This document shows positions 20,653 through 36,614 of a DNA stretch of 64,000 nt, piece by piece. The translations under genes and the position numbers were made by a program. The stretch spans positions 62,001 through 126,000 of the forward strand of contig NSKG01000009.1 in the NCBI GenBank assembly GCA_002287035.1, read 5' to 3'. The DNA comes from Pseudomonas sp. WN033 (lineage in GTDB: Bacteria > Pseudomonadota > Gammaproteobacteria > Pseudomonadales > Pseudomonadaceae). Position 1 is the first letter of the stretch. Each line of letters starts with the position of its first letter. A model generated the notes under the pieces. It ran no database searches and was not told the origin of the DNA. It saw nothing but the letters and a program-made list of their open reading frames with translations.

Positions 20653-20718
20653 CTGAGAACACAGGCGAGACCGGCAAGTCTGTTTTCAGGCAGTCTTGCC
20701 AACGCAGCTGGTTCTCAG
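20653..20718. repeat. Nested inverted repeats between glmM and tpiA
   Basis: An outer pair CTGAGAAC (20653-20660) / GTTCTCAG (20711-20718) encloses an inner hairpin with 10-bp arms and one mismatch (20673-20682 and 20691-20700). There is no clear U-run. It may be a compound processing structure or weak terminator. Confidence 0.45.
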
Positions 20719-20723
20719 CGATT

Positions 20724-22073
20724 TCAGTCGTGCTCAGCAAACAGCTCTTTCACCCGCTCAGCCAACAGACCCGCCTCGGCCTTAACCTGAGCAGCATCCT
20801 GGCCTTCGACCATGACCCGAATCAACGGCTCGGTACCGGACAGGCGCAACAATACTCGACCACTATCACCCAGGCGCTGCTCAACCGCCTCAACCGCTGC
20901 CAACAGCGAGGCATCCTGCAATGGCGACTGAGTTCCAGGCTGATAACGTACATTGATCAGCGTCTGCGGGCACTTGCTCATGCCAGCGCATGCTTCGGCC
21001 AAGGTCAGCCCTGAGCGCTGCAACGCCATCAGCACCTGCAGCGCGGCAATCACGCCATCGCCGGTTGAAGTATGATGCAGGCAGACCAGATGCCCTGACG
21101 ACTCGCCACCGAGAATCCAGCCACGTTCGCGCAACCCAGCCATGACATAGCGATCACCGACTTTGGCCCGGACGAACTCGATACCTCGTTCCTTGAGCGC
21201 CAACTCCAGCCCCAGATTACTCATCAATGTTCCGACCACGCCTCCGCGCAGCAGGTCTCGCCGATGCAGGTCATCGGCAATGATGAACAGCAACTCATCT
21301 CCATCGACTTCCCGGCCCTGCGCATCGACCATCATCACCCGGTCGCCATCGCCATCAAACGCGATCCCCAGATCAGCGCCCTGAGCCAGGACCGCCTTGC
21401 GCAAGGCAACCAGATCAGTCGAGCCGACTCCAGCATTGATATTCAACCCATCAGGCTGAACACCAATCACACTGACTTCGGCCCCCAACTCGCGAAACAC
21501 GCTGGGTGCCACCTTGTAGGTCGCCCCGTTGGCGCAATCAAGGACCAGCTTCAAACCCTTGAAACTGGCACTGGTAGGCACACTGCTCTTGCAGAATTCA
21601 ATATAGCGCCCGGACGCATCCTCGACCCGGGTCACCTTGCCCAGGGCTGCCGACTCAACCACCTCAAGCGGCGCATCGACCAGTCGCTCAATCTCCAGTT
21701 CCAGCTCATCCGGCAGTTTGCTGCCATTGGCCGAGAAGAACTTGATGCCATTGTCGTAGAAAGGATTGTGCGAGGCACTGATGACAACTCCGGCATCAGC
21801 CTGGAAAGTGCGGGTCAGATAGGCGATGGCCGGAGTCGGCATCGGTCCGAGCAATTGCACCTGAGCCCCCGCCGCCGACAACCCCGCCTCCAATGCGGAC
21901 TCGAACATATACCCGGAGATCCGGGTATCCTTGCCAATCACAACCCGGCAACTGCCCTGGTTGCGGAACGCCATACCAACCGCCCAACCCAGGCGCAGCA
22001 TGAAATCGGGGGTAATCGGGTGGCTCCCAACACGACCACGAATGCCGTCGGTGCCAAAATAGCGTTTTTCCAT
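20724..22073 (-). CDS. glmM: Phosphoglucosamine mutase
   Basis: A 449-residue enzyme turning glucosamine-6-phosphate into glucosamine-1-phosphate for peptidoglycan and LPS. The start [12 protein letters not shown], the phosphoserine loop [18 protein letters not shown] and the metal loop [13 protein letters not shown] are complete. [10 protein letters not shown] binds sugar. It follows folP in the usual ftsH-folP-glmM order. Confidence 0.98.
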   Translation of the reverse strand: MEKRYFGTDGIRGRVGSHPITPDFMLRLGWAVGMAFRNQGSCRVVIGKDTRISGYMFESALEAGLSAAGAQVQLLGPMPTPAIAYLTRTFQADAGVVISASHNPFYDNGIKFFSANGSKLPDELELEIERLVDAPLEVVESAALGKVTRVEDASGRYIEFCKSSVPTSASFKGLKLVLDCANGATYKVAPSVFRELGAEVSVIGVQPDGLNINAGVGSTDLVALRKAVLAQGADLGIAFDGDGDRVMMVDAQGREVDGDELLFIIADDLHRRDLLRGGVVGTLMSNLGLELALKERGIEFVRAKVGDRYVMAGLRERGWILGGESSGHLVCLHHTSTGDGVIAALQVLMALQRSGLTLAEACAGMSKCPQTLINVRYQPGTQSPLQDASLLAAVEAVEQRLGDSGRVLLRLSGTEPLIRVMVEGQDAAQVKAEAGLLAERVKELFAEHD

Positions 22074-22110
22074 CTGCTGATTCCTGTTTGCTTGCGCGCT
22101 ATCGTTTTAG

Positions 22111-22962
22111 TCAGCCGGCCTGCTGCACCGCCTCGGCCATGCGCACCGCATCGACGGTGGCCGCAACATCATGGACACGTAGAATACGCGCACCCTTGCC
22201 TACAGCCAGCGCCGCCAGAGCCAGACTGCCATGCAGACGCTGATCAACCGGCCGGTCCAGCACCTGCCCGATCATGGTCTTGCGCGACACCCCGACCAGC
22301 AGCGGCAGACCTGCCGGCTGCAACTGGTGCATACGGGCGAACAACTGAAGATTATGATCCAGACTCTTGCCAAAGCCGAACCCCGGATCAAGAATCAGCC
22401 GCTCCTTGGGAATCCCGGCCGCCACGCAAGCAGCCACCCGTTCGACCAGGAAGGCATTAACCTCATCCAGCACCGAATCGTAGCTAGGCGAGCGCTGCAT
22501 GACATCAGGCTCCCCCTTCATATGCATGATGCACACTGGCAAGCCCGTAGCAACCGCCGCCGCCAAGGCTCCAGGACGGGTCAGTGAACGCACATCGTTG
22601 ATCAGCCCGGCGCCGACTGCAGCACTGGCCGTGATCACCTCAGGCGTACTGGTATCAACTGAGACTATGGTATCGAAGCGCTGTTTGATCGCTTCGACCA
22701 CCGGCACCACCCGCTCCAGCTCCTGTTCAACACCAACCGGAGCCGCACCAGGACGGGTGGACTCGCCACCAACATCAATCAGCGCAGCGCCCTCGGCCAG
22801 CATCCGCTCGACATGCCGCAGCGCGGCGTCGCGGTGGTTGAAGCGCCCACCGTCGGAAAACGAATCCGGAGTAACGTTGAGAATGCCCATGATCTGGACA
22901 CGGGAAAGATCAAGCTCCCGATCACCGCAAGGCAACCGGGAGCTGTTAGGCCGTTCAACCAT
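22111..22962 (-). CDS. folP: Dihydropteroate synthase
   Basis: A 283-residue folate enzyme, the sulfonamide target, joining p-aminobenzoate to dihydropterin pyrophosphate. IMGILNVTPDSFSDGGRFN, DVGGESTRPGA, DPGFGFGKSLDHN and GVSRKTMIG are the characteristic TIM-barrel loops. It begins 6 bases after ftsH ends. Confidence 0.97.
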   Translation of the reverse strand: MVERPNSSRLPCGDRELDLSRVQIMGILNVTPDSFSDGGRFNHRDAALRHVERMLAEGAALIDVGGESTRPGAAPVGVEQELERVVPVVEAIKQRFDTIVSVDTSTPEVITASAAVGAGLINDVRSLTRPGALAAAVATGLPVCIMHMKGEPDVMQRSPSYDSVLDEVNAFLVERVAACVAAGIPKERLILDPGFGFGKSLDHNLQLFARMHQLQPAGLPLLVGVSRKTMIGQVLDRPVDQRLHGSLALAALAVGKGARILRVHDVAATVDAVRMAEAVQQAG

Positions 22963-22968
22963 GAAGAG

Positions 22969-24912
22969 TCAGTGCTCGCCCGCCGGATCGCCGATCACAC
23001 CGTCATCACGCTCAGCGTCATCACCGGCCGCCTGATCACCAGACTTGGCCGAAGTACCCGGCCCAGCCTTGTCATCACCCTGCCAATCCTTGGGCTCGCG
23101 CGGAGTCCGGCCAGCCATGATGTCGTCAATCTGTTCGGAATCGATGGTTTCGTACTTCATCAGCGCGTCAGCCATCAGATCCAGCTTATCGCGATTCTCT
23201 TCCAGCAAGCGCTTGGCGGTGGTGTAGCAATCATCAATGATGCGCCGCACCTCTTCGTCGATCTGCTTGGCGGTTTCGCCGGAAACATTGGTGTGCTGGC
23301 TACCGGCACTGCGACCGAGGAATACTTCACCTTCTTCCTCGGCATACATCAGCGGACCGAGCTTCTCCGACAAACCCCACTTGGTCACCATGTTCCGGGC
23401 CAACTGGGTAGCCCGCATGATGTCGTTGGAAGCCCCGGTGGTGACTCCATCAAAGCCCAGAGTCATCTCTTCAGCGATCCGACCACCAAACAGCGAGCAG
23501 ATCTGACTTTCCAGCGCACGCTTGGAAAGGCTGTAGCGATCCTCTTCAGGCAGGAACATAGTCACACCCAAGGCCCGACCACGAGGAATGATTGACACCT
23601 TGTAAACCGGGTCATGCTCGGGCACCAGCCGGCCAACAATCGCGTGACCGGACTCGTGATAGGCGGTATTGAGCTTCTCCTTCTCGGACATGACCATCGA
23701 CTTGCGCTCGGCGCCCATCATGATCTTGTCCTTGGCCAGCTCGAATTCCTTCATTTCCACCAGGCGCTTGTTGGCCCGGGCCGCGAACAGCGAAGCCTCG
23801 TTGACCAGGTTGGCCAGGTCGGCCCCGGAGAAGCCCGGCGTACCGCGAGCAATCAGGGACGGCTTGACGTCATCGCCAACCGGAACCTTGCGCATGTGCA
23901 CCTTGAGAATCTGCTCACGACCACGCACATCCGGCAAGCCCACCACCACCTGACGATCAAACCGACCCGGGCGCAGCAGCGCCGGGTCGAGAACGTCCGG
24001 ACGGTTGGTAGCAGCCACCACAATGATGCCGTCATTGGCCTCGAAACCATCCATCTCGACCAGCAACTGGTTCAGAGTCTGCTCTCGCTCGTCATGCCCG
24101 CCACCCAGACCGGCGCCACGATGGCGACCCACGGCATCGATCTCGTCGATGAAGATAATGCACGGGGCATGCTTCTTGGCCTGATCAAACATGTCGCGAA
24201 CCCGGCTGGCACCGACACCTACGAACATTTCCACGAAGTCGGAGCCGGAAATGGTGAAAAACGGCACCTTGGCTTCGCCCGCGACGGCTTTGGCCAGCAG
24301 GGTTTTACCGGTACCGGGCTGACCGACCATCAGTACGCCACGCGGAATATGGCCACCCAGGCGCTGGAACTTGCCTGGATCACGCAGAAACTCAACCAGC
24401 TCGCTGACCTCTTCCTTGGCCTCGTCACACCCGGCGACATCGGCAAAGGTAGTCTTGACCTGATCCTCAGACAGCATTCGCGCCTTGGACTTGCCGAAGC
24501 TCATCGGCCCGCCGCGGCCACCGCCGCCGCCCTGCATCTGGCGCATGAAGAACATGAATAGCGCGATAATGATCAGAATCGGGAAGCTGGCGATCAGCAA
24601 CTGAGTCCAGATGCTCTGCTGCTCGGGCTGTTTGCCCTCGACCACCACATCATTGTTCAGCAGGTCACCGATCAGACCGCCATCCTGAATCGCCGGCCGT
24701 ACGGTCTTGAAGGTCTCGCCATCGCGCCGTTTGCCCGTGATTACAAAGCCATCAACCGTCACCCGCTCGACCTGGCGATCCTTAACCAGTTCCAGGAACT
24801 CGGTGTAATTTACGGTACGCGGCTCACTGGGACTGCTGAAGTTGTTCATCACCGTGACCAGGACGGCGGCAATGATCAACCACAGAATGAGGTTTTTCGC
24901 CATATCGTTCAA
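22969..24912 (-). CDS. ftsH: ATP-dependent zinc metalloprotease FtsH
   Basis: A 647-residue inner-membrane AAA+ protease that degrades misassembled membrane proteins and LpxC-type targets. Two N-terminal membrane helices flank a periplasmic domain. The AAA module has [11 protein letters not shown] (Walker A), [12 protein letters not shown] (Walker B) and the second region of homology. The zinc site is HESGHAIVG. The tail is acidic and Gly/Asp-rich. Confidence 0.98.
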   Translation of the reverse strand: MNDMAKNLILWLIIAAVLVTVMNNFSSPSEPRTVNYTEFLELVKDRQVERVTVDGFVITGKRRDGETFKTVRPAIQDGGLIGDLLNNDVVVEGKQPEQQSIWTQLLIASFPILIIIALFMFFMRQMQGGGGGRGGPMSFGKSKARMLSEDQVKTTFADVAGCDEAKEEVSELVEFLRDPGKFQRLGGHIPRGVLMVGQPGTGKTLLAKAVAGEAKVPFFTISGSDFVEMFVGVGASRVRDMFDQAKKHAPCIIFIDEIDAVGRHRGAGLGGGHDEREQTLNQLLVEMDGFEANDGIIVVAATNRPDVLDPALLRPGRFDRQVVVGLPDVRGREQILKVHMRKVPVGDDVKPSLIARGTPGFSGADLANLVNEASLFAARANKRLVEMKEFELAKDKIMMGAERKSMVMSEKEKLNTAYHESGHAIVGRLVPEHDPVYKVSIIPRGRALGVTMFLPEEDRYSLSKRALESQICSLFGGRIAEEMTLGFDGVTTGASNDIMRATQLARNMVTKWGLSEKLGPLMYAEEEGEVFLGRSAGSQHTNVSGETAKQIDEEVRRIIDDCYTTAKRLLEENRDKLDLMADALMKYETIDSEQIDDIMAGRTPREPKDWQGDDKAGPGTSAKSGDQAAGDDAERDDGVIGDPAGEH

Positions 24913-24958
24913 AGTCCTACCCTCTTGCTCCGCCGCTCGCCGGCAGAGCCTTCGCTAA

Positions 24959-24984
24959 AATCGTGTGTCTGCTTAGACACGATT
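24959..24984 (-). other. ftsH leader stem-loop
   Basis: AATCGTGT and the matching ACACGATT form a ten-pair stem with a two-base bulge about 50 bases upstream of ftsH. No U-run. The role is unknown; it may be an end of the rlmE message or a leader structure. Confidence 0.35.
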
Positions 24985-25053
24985 ACCTTACACCAGTTTC
25001 ACCCCTGACGGCAGATCGGCCAGTGTAACGCCCTATGTCGCCCAGCGGGACTC

Positions 25054-25683
25054 TCAGTGATCACCACCCTTGAATCCACGCGCCAGCAGGTAGGTTTCCC
25101 GCGAACGACCGCGCGAGGCATCCGGCTTGCGGGTCAGCAGCTTGTCAAACTGGCCGCGCATGCCCCGGTAATACTCATCAAAACCTTCACCATGGAACAC
25201 CTTGATCAGAAAGTCGCCGCCCGGACGCAATACCCTAGTGGCCATATCCAGCGCCAACTCGCACAGATACATGGCCCGCGGCTGATCCACCGCGGGCGTA
25301 CCACTCATATTGGGGGCCATGTCGGAAATAACAAGGTCGACCGGCTGATCACCAATGGCGGCCAGAATGGCTTCGAACACGCTGTCCTCGGTAAAGTCAC
25401 CCTGGATGAAAGTGACATCAGCAATACTATCCATCGGCAGGATATCCGAGGCAATCAGCCGCCCCTTCTCCCCCAGCACCCGGCTGGCGACCTGCGACCA
25501 ACCACCCGGCGCCGCCCCCAGATCGAGCACCGTCATGCCTGGCCTGAGCAGGCGATCACGCTCCTGGATTTCCAGCAGTTTGTAACTGGCGCGCGAACGA
25601 TAGCCGTCCTTCTGCGCCTTTTTGACGAAAGGATCGTCGAAATGCTCTTTCAGCCAGCCTTTGCTGGTTTTGGATCGTGCCAC
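25054..25683 (-). CDS. rlmE: 23S rRNA 2'-O-ribose methyltransferase RlmE (FtsJ)
   Basis: A 209-residue heat-shock methylase that methylates U2552 of 23S rRNA using [23 protein letters not shown], the SAM loop [23 protein letters not shown] and [13 protein letters not shown] show the K-D-K-E catalytic set. I chose the GTG at 25683 because it gives the conserved MARSKTS start, with GAGG upstream; the in-frame ATG at 25734 adds 17 unsupported residues. Divergent from yhbY as in many gammaproteobacteria. Confidence 0.95.
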   Translation of the reverse strand: MARSKTSKGWLKEHFDDPFVKKAQKDGYRSRASYKLLEIQERDRLLRPGMTVLDLGAAPGGWSQVASRVLGEKGRLIASDILPMDSIADVTFIQGDFTEDSVFEAILAAIGDQPVDLVISDMAPNMSGTPAVDQPRAMYLCELALDMATRVLRPGGDFLIKVFHGEGFDEYYRGMRGQFDKLLTRKPDASRGRSRETYLLARGFKGGDH

Positions 25684-25765
25684 GGAATACCTCGTGCAGC
25701 GGATCGCGCCGCCGGTTAAACTATGCGCTTTCACTCCATTACTTCAGGAAAGCACTCGGATCATT

Positions 25766-26080
25766 ATGGCGCTCAGTTCGGCACAGAAGAAAGACCTCAA
25801 GAAGATCGGCCACCACCTCAAACCGGTGGTGATCGTCAGTGAACAGGGCGTCAGCGCCGGCGTACTGGCCGAACTGGAGCGCGCCCTGAACGATCACGAG
25901 CTGATCAAGATCCGTCTCAGCGTCGCCGACCGCGAAGCCAAGCAGGCGCTGATCAGCGAAATATGCCAGCAGACCGGCGCCGAACTGGTTCAGGTGATCG
26001 GCAAAATGGCCATCCTGCTGCGCCGCAGCAAGCAGCCCAATGCCAACCTGTCCAACCTGCTGCGCTTCAAGAACGCCTGA
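25766..26080 (+). CDS. yhbY: YhbY-family CRM-domain RNA-binding protein
   Basis: A 104-residue protein of the CRM domain, associated with pre-50S ribosomes. LSSAQKKDLKKIGHHLKPVVIVSEQGVS and LIKIRLSVADREAKQ match, and the GxxG-like loop follows. I chose the ATG at 25766 because homologues begin here; an upstream frame reaches back into rlmE. It overlaps the end of the convergent DUF4149 gene by 14 bases. Confidence 0.93.
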   Translation: MALSSAQKKDLKKIGHHLKPVVIVSEQGVSAGVLAELERALNDHELIKIRLSVADREAKQALISEICQQTGAELVQVIGKMAILLRRSKQPNANLSNLLRFKNA

Positions 26081-26504
26081 GCGGCTCGACATCCTCATCC
26101 GGCCTGGGTTGCAATACCAGCACCAGGCCGGCAAACGCTACCACCAGATAGGCGAACATCGCCCAGTATTCTCCACCGGCAAAACCACGCGCGATAAAGA
26201 AGACCGCACAAGCCAACAGCACCAGCAACAGTAGCTGGCCGCGCAGATCGCGCCAGCAGCGCGCCCCCAGAGCAGCGCCCGCCACCAGCAATTGCAGCAG
26301 CGCACACACGGCGGTGAAACCAATCATCAGCGGCCGCATGAACGCACCGATTTCATTGACCAGCAGCGCCGCCAGGCCAAAACGGTCCAGCGCCGGCAGC
26401 AGCACAAAATGAACCACCCAGACACCACCAACCCAGAGGGTTTGAGCCAATTGCCAAGCCACCCGGCCACCGCGAGGAGCTGGCCGGGTCAGCATATCGC
26501 TCAC
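26067..26504 (-). CDS. DUF4149-like integral membrane protein
   Basis: A 145-residue protein with four predicted membrane helices, starting near residues 16, 50, 85 and 108. [23 protein letters not shown] resembles the start of DUF4149 proteins, which are common next to greA in pseudomonads. The GTG start overlaps the greA stop (GTGA), so it is coupled to carA-carB-greA. Function is unknown. Confidence 0.75.
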   Translation of the reverse strand: MSDMLTRPAPRGGRVAWQLAQTLWVGGVWVVHFVLLPALDRFGLAALLVNEIGAFMRPLMIGFTAVCALLQLLVAGAALGARCWRDLRGQLLLLVLLACAVFFIARGFAGGEYWAMFAYLVVAFAGLVLVLQPRPDEDVEPLRRS

Positions 26505-26974
26505 TGGTGACGCACTTCGACGATTTCGTATTCGACCACACCACCCGGCGTCCTCACCGCAACCACATCACCCTCTTCCTTGCCGATCAGGGCACGGGCA
26601 ATCGGTGACGCTACAGAGATTTTGCCGGATTTGATGTCTGCCTCATCTTCACCAACGATCTGGTACACCACTTCCTCGTCGGTATCGACATTGGCAATGC
26701 TGATGGTGGTGCCAAAAATCACCTTGCCGGTATGCGGAATGCTAGTGATATCGATCACCTGGGCATTGGACAAACGCCCCTCGATATCACGAATGCGCGC
26801 TTCGACCATACCCTGCTGCTCGCGCGCGGCATGGTATTCGGCGTTTTCCTTCAGATCACCCAGCTCTCGCGCCTCGGCAATCGCCTGACTGAGCTGCGGG
26901 CGCACCACGCTCTTGAGCTGCTTGAGTTCAACTTCGAGGGCTTCAGCGCCCTGTCTGGTCATCGGATATTTCAT
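26501..26974 (-). CDS. greA: Transcription elongation factor GreA
   Basis: A 157-residue factor that enters the RNA polymerase secondary channel and stimulates transcript cleavage in backtracked complexes. [20 protein letters not shown] and the coiled-coil tip [16 protein letters not shown] (acidic tip residues) are conserved. The ATG at 26974 lies one base after the carB stop, fitting the carA-carB-greA operon described in Pseudomonas. A longer frame from 27028 lies inside carB and is rejected. Confidence 0.97.
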   Translation of the reverse strand: MKYPMTRQGAEALEVELKQLKSVVRPQLSQAIAEARELGDLKENAEYHAAREQQGMVEARIRDIEGRLSNAQVIDITSIPHTGKVIFGTTISIANVDTDEEVVYQIVGEDEADIKSGKISVASPIARALIGKEEGDVVAVRTPGGVVEYEIVEVRHQ

Positions 26975-26975
26975 A

Positions 26976-30191
<3,216 letters not shown>

Positions 30192-30221
30192 GATCTTCAG
30201 TAAATCCTGTATTCCGGCAGT

Positions 30222-31358
30222 TTAGCGGCGCTTGGCCATGGCCTCGATGAAACGGTCGAACAGCGGCGCGACATCATGCGGGCCGGGGCTGGCTTCGGGG
30301 TGTCCCTGGAAGCTGAAAGCGGCCTTGTCGGTGCGCTCAATGCCCTGCAGCGTGCCGTCGAACAACGACTTGTGGGTAGCACGCAGGTTGCCCGGCAGGC
30401 TCGTCTCATCGACAGCAAAACCGTGGTTCTGGCTGGTGATCATTACCACGCCGCTATCCAGATCCTGCACCGGGTGGTTGGCGCCATGGTGGCCATGGCC
30501 CATCTTCACGGTCTTGGCGCCCGAGGCCAGGGCCAGCAACTGATGGCCCAGACAGATACCAAAGACCGGAGTCTCGGTTTCGAGAATCTCGCGAATGGCC
30601 TGGATCGCATAATCGCAGGGCTCCGGATCACCGGGGCCATTGGACAGGAATACCCCATCCGGACTCAGCGCCAGCACTTCACTGGCCGGTGTCTGGGCCG
30701 GCACCACGGTCAGGCGGCAGCCGCGCGCCACCAGCATGCGCAGAATGTTGGTCTTGACCCCGTAGTCATAGGCCACGACATGGTAGGGCAGTTCGGCATC
30801 GGCTCGCTCGGGATGGCTGTCACTGGCCAGTTCCCAGACGCTGGAGCGCCACTGGTAGGGCGCCTTGACCGTGACTTCCTTGGCCAGGTCCATGCCCTTG
30901 AGCCCCGGGAAGCTGCGCGCCAGCTCAAGCGCCTGCTCCTCGCTGACCGAATCACCGGCAATGATGCAGCCGTTTTGCGAGCCTTTTTCACGCAGAATGC
31001 GGGTCAGCCGGCGGGTATCGATACCGGCAATGGCCACCACACCGTTGTCTTTGAGGTAATCGGGCAGGCTCTGCTTGCAGCGCCAGCTGCTGGCCAGCAG
31101 CGGCAGATCACGAATAACCAGACCGGCGGCATGCACCCGATCGGCTTCGACATCTTCGGGAGTAACACCGGTATTGCCGATATGCGGGTAGGTCAGGGTT
31201 ACGATCTGGCGGGAGTAGGACGGATCGGTGAGGATCTCCTGATAACCGGTCATGGCCGTATTGAACACGACCTCACCGACACTGTGGCCGTCGGCGCCGA
31301 TGGCCTCACCGCGGAAAATACTGCCGTCGGCAAGGGCGAGAATGGCTGGCTTGGACAA
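30222..31358 (-). CDS. carA: Carbamoyl-phosphate synthase small subunit (TTG start)
   Basis: A 378-residue glutaminase that passes ammonia to CarB. The class I amidotransferase triad is visible: Cys in [17 protein letters not shown] and His-Pro-Glu in [15 protein letters not shown]. The TTG at 31358, 5 bases after GGAGG, gives [12 protein letters not shown] and exactly the length of P. aeruginosa CarA. The upstream in-frame GTG at 31382 has no such site. Thirty bases separate it from carB. Confidence 0.94.
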   Translation of the reverse strand: MSKPAILALADGSIFRGEAIGADGHSVGEVVFNTAMTGYQEILTDPSYSRQIVTLTYPHIGNTGVTPEDVEADRVHAAGLVIRDLPLLASSWRCKQSLPDYLKDNGVVAIAGIDTRRLTRILREKGSQNGCIIAGDSVSEEQALELARSFPGLKGMDLAKEVTVKAPYQWRSSVWELASDSHPERADAELPYHVVAYDYGVKTNILRMLVARGCRLTVVPAQTPASEVLALSPDGVFLSNGPGDPEPCDYAIQAIREILETETPVFGICLGHQLLALASGAKTVKMGHGHHGANHPVQDLDSGVVMITSQNHGFAVDETSLPGNLRATHKSLFDGTLQGIERTDKAAFSFQGHPEASPGPHDVAPLFDRFIEAMAKRR

Positions 31359-31408
31359 GAAAACCTCCGATTGAGCTGACACGTTTTACCAAACGCGGGC
31401 TGCACAAA

Positions 31409-31442
31409 AGCGGGAATGAGGTGCCGTGACACCACATCCCGC
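31409..31442 (-). promoter_or_regulatory. carA leader hairpin, possible attenuator
   Basis: In the carA leader a GCGGGA...TCCCGC hairpin with a further GTGG/CCAC stem (one bulge, one mismatch) is followed by TTTTG, about 50 bases before carA. Pyrimidine-responsive attenuation of carA is known in pseudomonads, and this hairpin has the right place and form. A 60-codon frame from ATG 31488 crosses it and could be a leader peptide. Confidence 0.45.
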
Positions 31443-31712
31443 TACAAGGCATTGTCAGATACGCGTTAGATAGACAGATTAGCGCCATAGTCTAGCGGCT
31501 TGACCCCAAAATATCCACACCGAATGGCACCGTTCGCCCGACCGCAACAACCGGACACAATCCCATTGTGTTTCATCCTTCGGTCAACTGTGATAAAAAC
31601 CCCGATGAACGCATGCAGTCATCTGCCCAGGCGCCACCCCGCCGGCAGCACAGACCCTGGCGAACGGTCACGACCTGCATCACAACAAAAAGAAAAACTC
31701 GGGGACAACACC
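31443..31712. other. Region between carA leader and a secreted-protein gene
   Basis: About 270 bases with no convincing gene. It must contain the carA promoter on the minus strand and the promoter of the next plus-strand gene. I could not place a confident -35/-10 pair for either. The upstream part of the plus-strand frame (31500-31712) has no homology-like character. Confidence 0.4.
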
Positions 31713-32483
31713 ATGGTAGTGCACCTGAAACGCAACTTCATCGTACTGATATTGTTGTGCATGGCGCCCTTGGCCCAGGCCGACCTGCAACGCCTGCAAA
31801 CCCTGCATGAGTTCCGCAGTGAAGGCTATATCGCCGGAACCTACCTGCTGATCGACAACAACCTCTATGAGCGAGTACGCGAGCCGGGTAACCGCGAAAC
31901 CTACAATCAGGCCCTGAACCGCATGGACCAGCTCCTGCGCCAGCTCGGCAACCCCAACGAACTGCGCAGCCCCTACACCGACTTCGTCAACCTGATCCGC
32001 GAACTGGAAGGGCAACCAGAAGAAGAGGCCCACTTCAACCTGGCCACGGTCAACCGCATCATGCAGGCCCACGGCCGCCTGGAACGCACCGCCGCGCAAC
32101 TTTATGACGAACAGACCAGCAGCGCATCCGAGCAACTGCTGGCCCTGCACCAACAGAGCCTGGAAACCAACCAGATCCTGCTGCTATACCAGAACAACAT
32201 GTTCAGTTCGGTTGGCGTGTACTTCATGGACGCTGATGAGGGCATCTTTGCCGCCATGGACCGACGCATCACCGAGCGCGCCAGCAAACTGCACAGCCTA
32301 TTCCCCGACCAGCAGGCCACACTCAGTCGACTGGACAAACAATACACTTTCATCCAGCCGCGCCTGATCAAGTATTACGAAGATTGGGTGCCGACCATTG
32401 CCGCTTTTTATCTGCAACGCAACATTCAGACCCTGGACATGCTGGCCCGCGAACAGGTACGGGTCGCCAACCAGAGCAGCTAA
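31713..32483 (+). CDS. Secreted helical protein of unknown function
   Basis: A 256-residue protein I do not recognise. A Sec signal (LKRNFIVLILLCMAPLAQA then DLQ) predicts export to the periplasm. The mature part is almost all helical and charged, like four-helix sensor or scaffold domains, with no cysteines. I chose the ATG at 31713 because it gives the signal peptide; GGGGA precedes it. It converges on dapB with a shared terminator. Confidence 0.75.
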   Translation: MVVHLKRNFIVLILLCMAPLAQADLQRLQTLHEFRSEGYIAGTYLLIDNNLYERVREPGNRETYNQALNRMDQLLRQLGNPNELRSPYTDFVNLIRELEGQPEEEAHFNLATVNRIMQAHGRLERTAAQLYDEQTSSASEQLLALHQQSLETNQILLLYQNNMFSSVGVYFMDADEGIFAAMDRRITERASKLHSLFPDQQATLSRLDKQYTFIQPRLIKYYEDWVPTIAAFYLQRNIQTLDMLAREQVRVANQSS

Positions 32484-32499
32484 GCCAACCCCAGATACG

Positions 32500-32528
32500 A
32501 CAAAGCCCGGCATTGGCCGGGCCTTGTT
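32500..32528. terminator. Bidirectional terminator between secreted-protein gene and dapB
   Basis: AAGCCCGGC / GCCGGGCCTT hairpin with one extra C, flanked by A/T bases on both sides (TTGTT on the plus strand). It lies between convergent genes. Confidence 0.7.
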
Positions 32529-32541
32529 CACTCAACCACAC

Positions 32542-34498
<1,957 letters not shown>

Positions 34499-34536
34499 CG
34501 TTTCCGTTTCCTTCACAACACGCTTGCGGCACAAAC

Positions 34537-34566
34537 GGCAACGCGGGAGCTAAGTCCCGCGTTGCC
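34537..34566 (-). other. dnaK-dnaJ intergenic stem-loop
   Basis: GGCAACGCGGGA and its exact complement form a perfect 12-bp stem with a 6-base loop in the 108-base dnaK-dnaJ gap. No U-run follows. It may lower dnaJ relative to dnaK by partial termination, processing or 3'-end protection. Confidence 0.65.
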
Positions 34567-34606
34567 TGGCACAGTTACCTGTCTGCTGGTACAGACGGCC
34601 GGGACA

Positions 34607-36526
34607 TCACTTGTTGTCCTTGACCTCTTCAAACTCGGCGTCCACCACATCATCGGCGCCGCCCTGTGCCGCATCGGCCTGAGCCTCGCCCGCCTGGGCG
34701 GCCTGTGCCTGTTCGGCATACATCTTCTGCACCACCGGCCCGGAGACCTCTGACAGGGCATTGATCTTGGCTTCGATCAGCTCCTTGTCGTCACCCTTGA
34801 CCGCTTCTTCCAGCTCAGCCAGAGCTTTCTCAATCGCCGCTTTTTCCTCATCGGTGGCCTTGTCGCCTACTTCCTTGAGGGTCTTGCGGGTGGCATGCAC
34901 CAGTTGATCACCCTGGTTGCGGGTAGTCACCAGCTCTTCGAACTTGCGATCTTCCTCGGCATTGGCCTCGGCATCACGCACCATCTGCTCGATTTCGTCC
35001 TCGCTCAGACCCGAAGAGGCCTTGATCACAATCGACTGCTGCTTGCCGGTCGCCTTGTCCTTGGCCGACACGTTGAGAATACCGTTGGCATCGATATCGA
35101 AGCTGACCTCGATTTGCGGTACGCCGCGCGGCGCCGGCGGGATGTCGGCCAGATCGAAGCGACCCAGCGACTTGTTCTGTCCAGCCTGCTTGCGCTCGCC
35201 CTGCAGCACGTGAATGGTCACGGCCGTCTGGTTGTCATCAGCAGTCGAGAACACCTGCGACTTCTTGGTCGGGATAGTGGTGTTCTTCTCGATCAGCGCG
35301 GTCATCACCCCACCCATGGTCTCGATCCCCAGCGACAGCGGGGTCACATCGAGCAACAGCACATCCTTGACGTCACCGGCCAACACCGCACCCTGAATCG
35401 CCGCACCGATGGCCACGGCCTCGTCAGGGTTGACGTCCTTGCGCGGCTCCTTGCCGAAGAACTCGGTAACCGCCTTCTGCACCATCGGCATCCGGGTCTG
35501 ACCACCAACCAGGATCACCTCGTTGATGTCGGACACATCCAGACCAGCATCCTTCATCGCCACACGGCACGGCTCAAGGCTGCGCTTGACCAGATCCTCG
35601 ACCAGCGACTCCAGCTTGGCCCGGGTCACCTTGACATTCAGGTGCTTGGGACCGGAGGCGTCGGCAGTGATGTACGGCAGATTAACGTCGGTCTGCTGGC
35701 TGGAGGACAGCTCGATCTTGGCCTTCTCTGCAGCCTCTTTCAGACGCTGCAGAGCCAGCGGATCGTTGTGCAGATCAACACCATTCTCTTTCTTGAACTC
35801 GTCGGCCAGATAGTCGATCAGGCGCAGGTCGAAATCCTCACCACCGAGGAAGGTATCGCCATTGGTGGCCAAAACCTCGAACTGATGCTCGCCATCGACC
35901 TCGGCGATCTCAATCACCGACACGTCGAAGGTGCCGCCACCCAGGTCGTAAACCACGATGGTGGAGTCACCGCGGGCCTTGTCCATACCGTAGGCCAGTG
36001 CGGCAGCGGTCGGCTCGTTGATGATCCGCTTGACTTCCAGACCTGCGATCCGGCCGGCATCTTTGGTGGCCTGACGCTGACTGTCGTTGAAGTAGGCCGG
36101 CACGGTGATCACCGCTTCGGTAACCGGCTCGCCCAGGTAGTCCTCGGCGGTTTTCTTCATCTTCTTCAGCACTTCTGCCGACACCTGCGGCGGTGCCATT
36201 TTCTCGCCCTTGGCTTCAACCCAGGCGTCACCGTTGTCAGCCTTGACGATCTTGTAGGGCACCAGCTTGATGTCCTTCTGCACCACGTCCTCGTCAAACC
36301 GGCGACCGATCAGGCGCTTGACCGCATACAGGGTGTTCTGCGGATTGGTTACCGACTGACGCTTGGCCGACTGACCAACCAGGGTCTCGCCATCGTTGGT
36401 GTAGGCGACGATGGACGGGGTAGTGCGCGCACCCTCGGCGTTCTCGATCACCTTGGTGGCACCGTTTTCCATGATGGCGACGCAGGAGTTGGTAGTCCCC
36501 AGGTCGATACCGATAATTTTGCCCAT
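34607..36526 (-). CDS. dnaK: Chaperone DnaK (Hsp70)
   Basis: A 639-residue ATP-driven folding chaperone. [31 protein letters not shown] and the [14 protein letters not shown] loop form the nucleotide domain. The linker [16 protein letters not shown] and substrate domain follow, ending in the usual Ala/Gln/Asp-rich tail with EFEEVKDNK. Length is standard. It is the middle gene of grpE-dnaK-dnaJ. Confidence 0.99.
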   Translation of the reverse strand: MGKIIGIDLGTTNSCVAIMENGATKVIENAEGARTTPSIVAYTNDGETLVGQSAKRQSVTNPQNTLYAVKRLIGRRFDEDVVQKDIKLVPYKIVKADNGDAWVEAKGEKMAPPQVSAEVLKKMKKTAEDYLGEPVTEAVITVPAYFNDSQRQATKDAGRIAGLEVKRIINEPTAAALAYGMDKARGDSTIVVYDLGGGTFDVSVIEIAEVDGEHQFEVLATNGDTFLGGEDFDLRLIDYLADEFKKENGVDLHNDPLALQRLKEAAEKAKIELSSSQQTDVNLPYITADASGPKHLNVKVTRAKLESLVEDLVKRSLEPCRVAMKDAGLDVSDINEVILVGGQTRMPMVQKAVTEFFGKEPRKDVNPDEAVAIGAAIQGAVLAGDVKDVLLLDVTPLSLGIETMGGVMTALIEKNTTIPTKKSQVFSTADDNQTAVTIHVLQGERKQAGQNKSLGRFDLADIPPAPRGVPQIEVSFDIDANGILNVSAKDKATGKQQSIVIKASSGLSEDEIEQMVRDAEANAEEDRKFEELVTTRNQGDQLVHATRKTLKEVGDKATDEEKAAIEKALAELEEAVKGDDKELIEAKINALSEVSGPVVQKMYAEQAQAAQAGEAQADAAQGGADDVVDAEFEEVKDNK

Positions 36527-36614
36527 AATTACTCGTTCTCCGAATCTGCTCGCCGCTTTACCCGCGGCCGGTTCAATCTGTCATGCCCACTAAATGGGGG
36601 CGTTCACAGCAATT

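Noticed and set aside
31306..31488. 60-codon frame through the carA leader
   Set aside because: No ribosome site and it runs into carA in another frame. Kept only as a comment on the possible attenuator.
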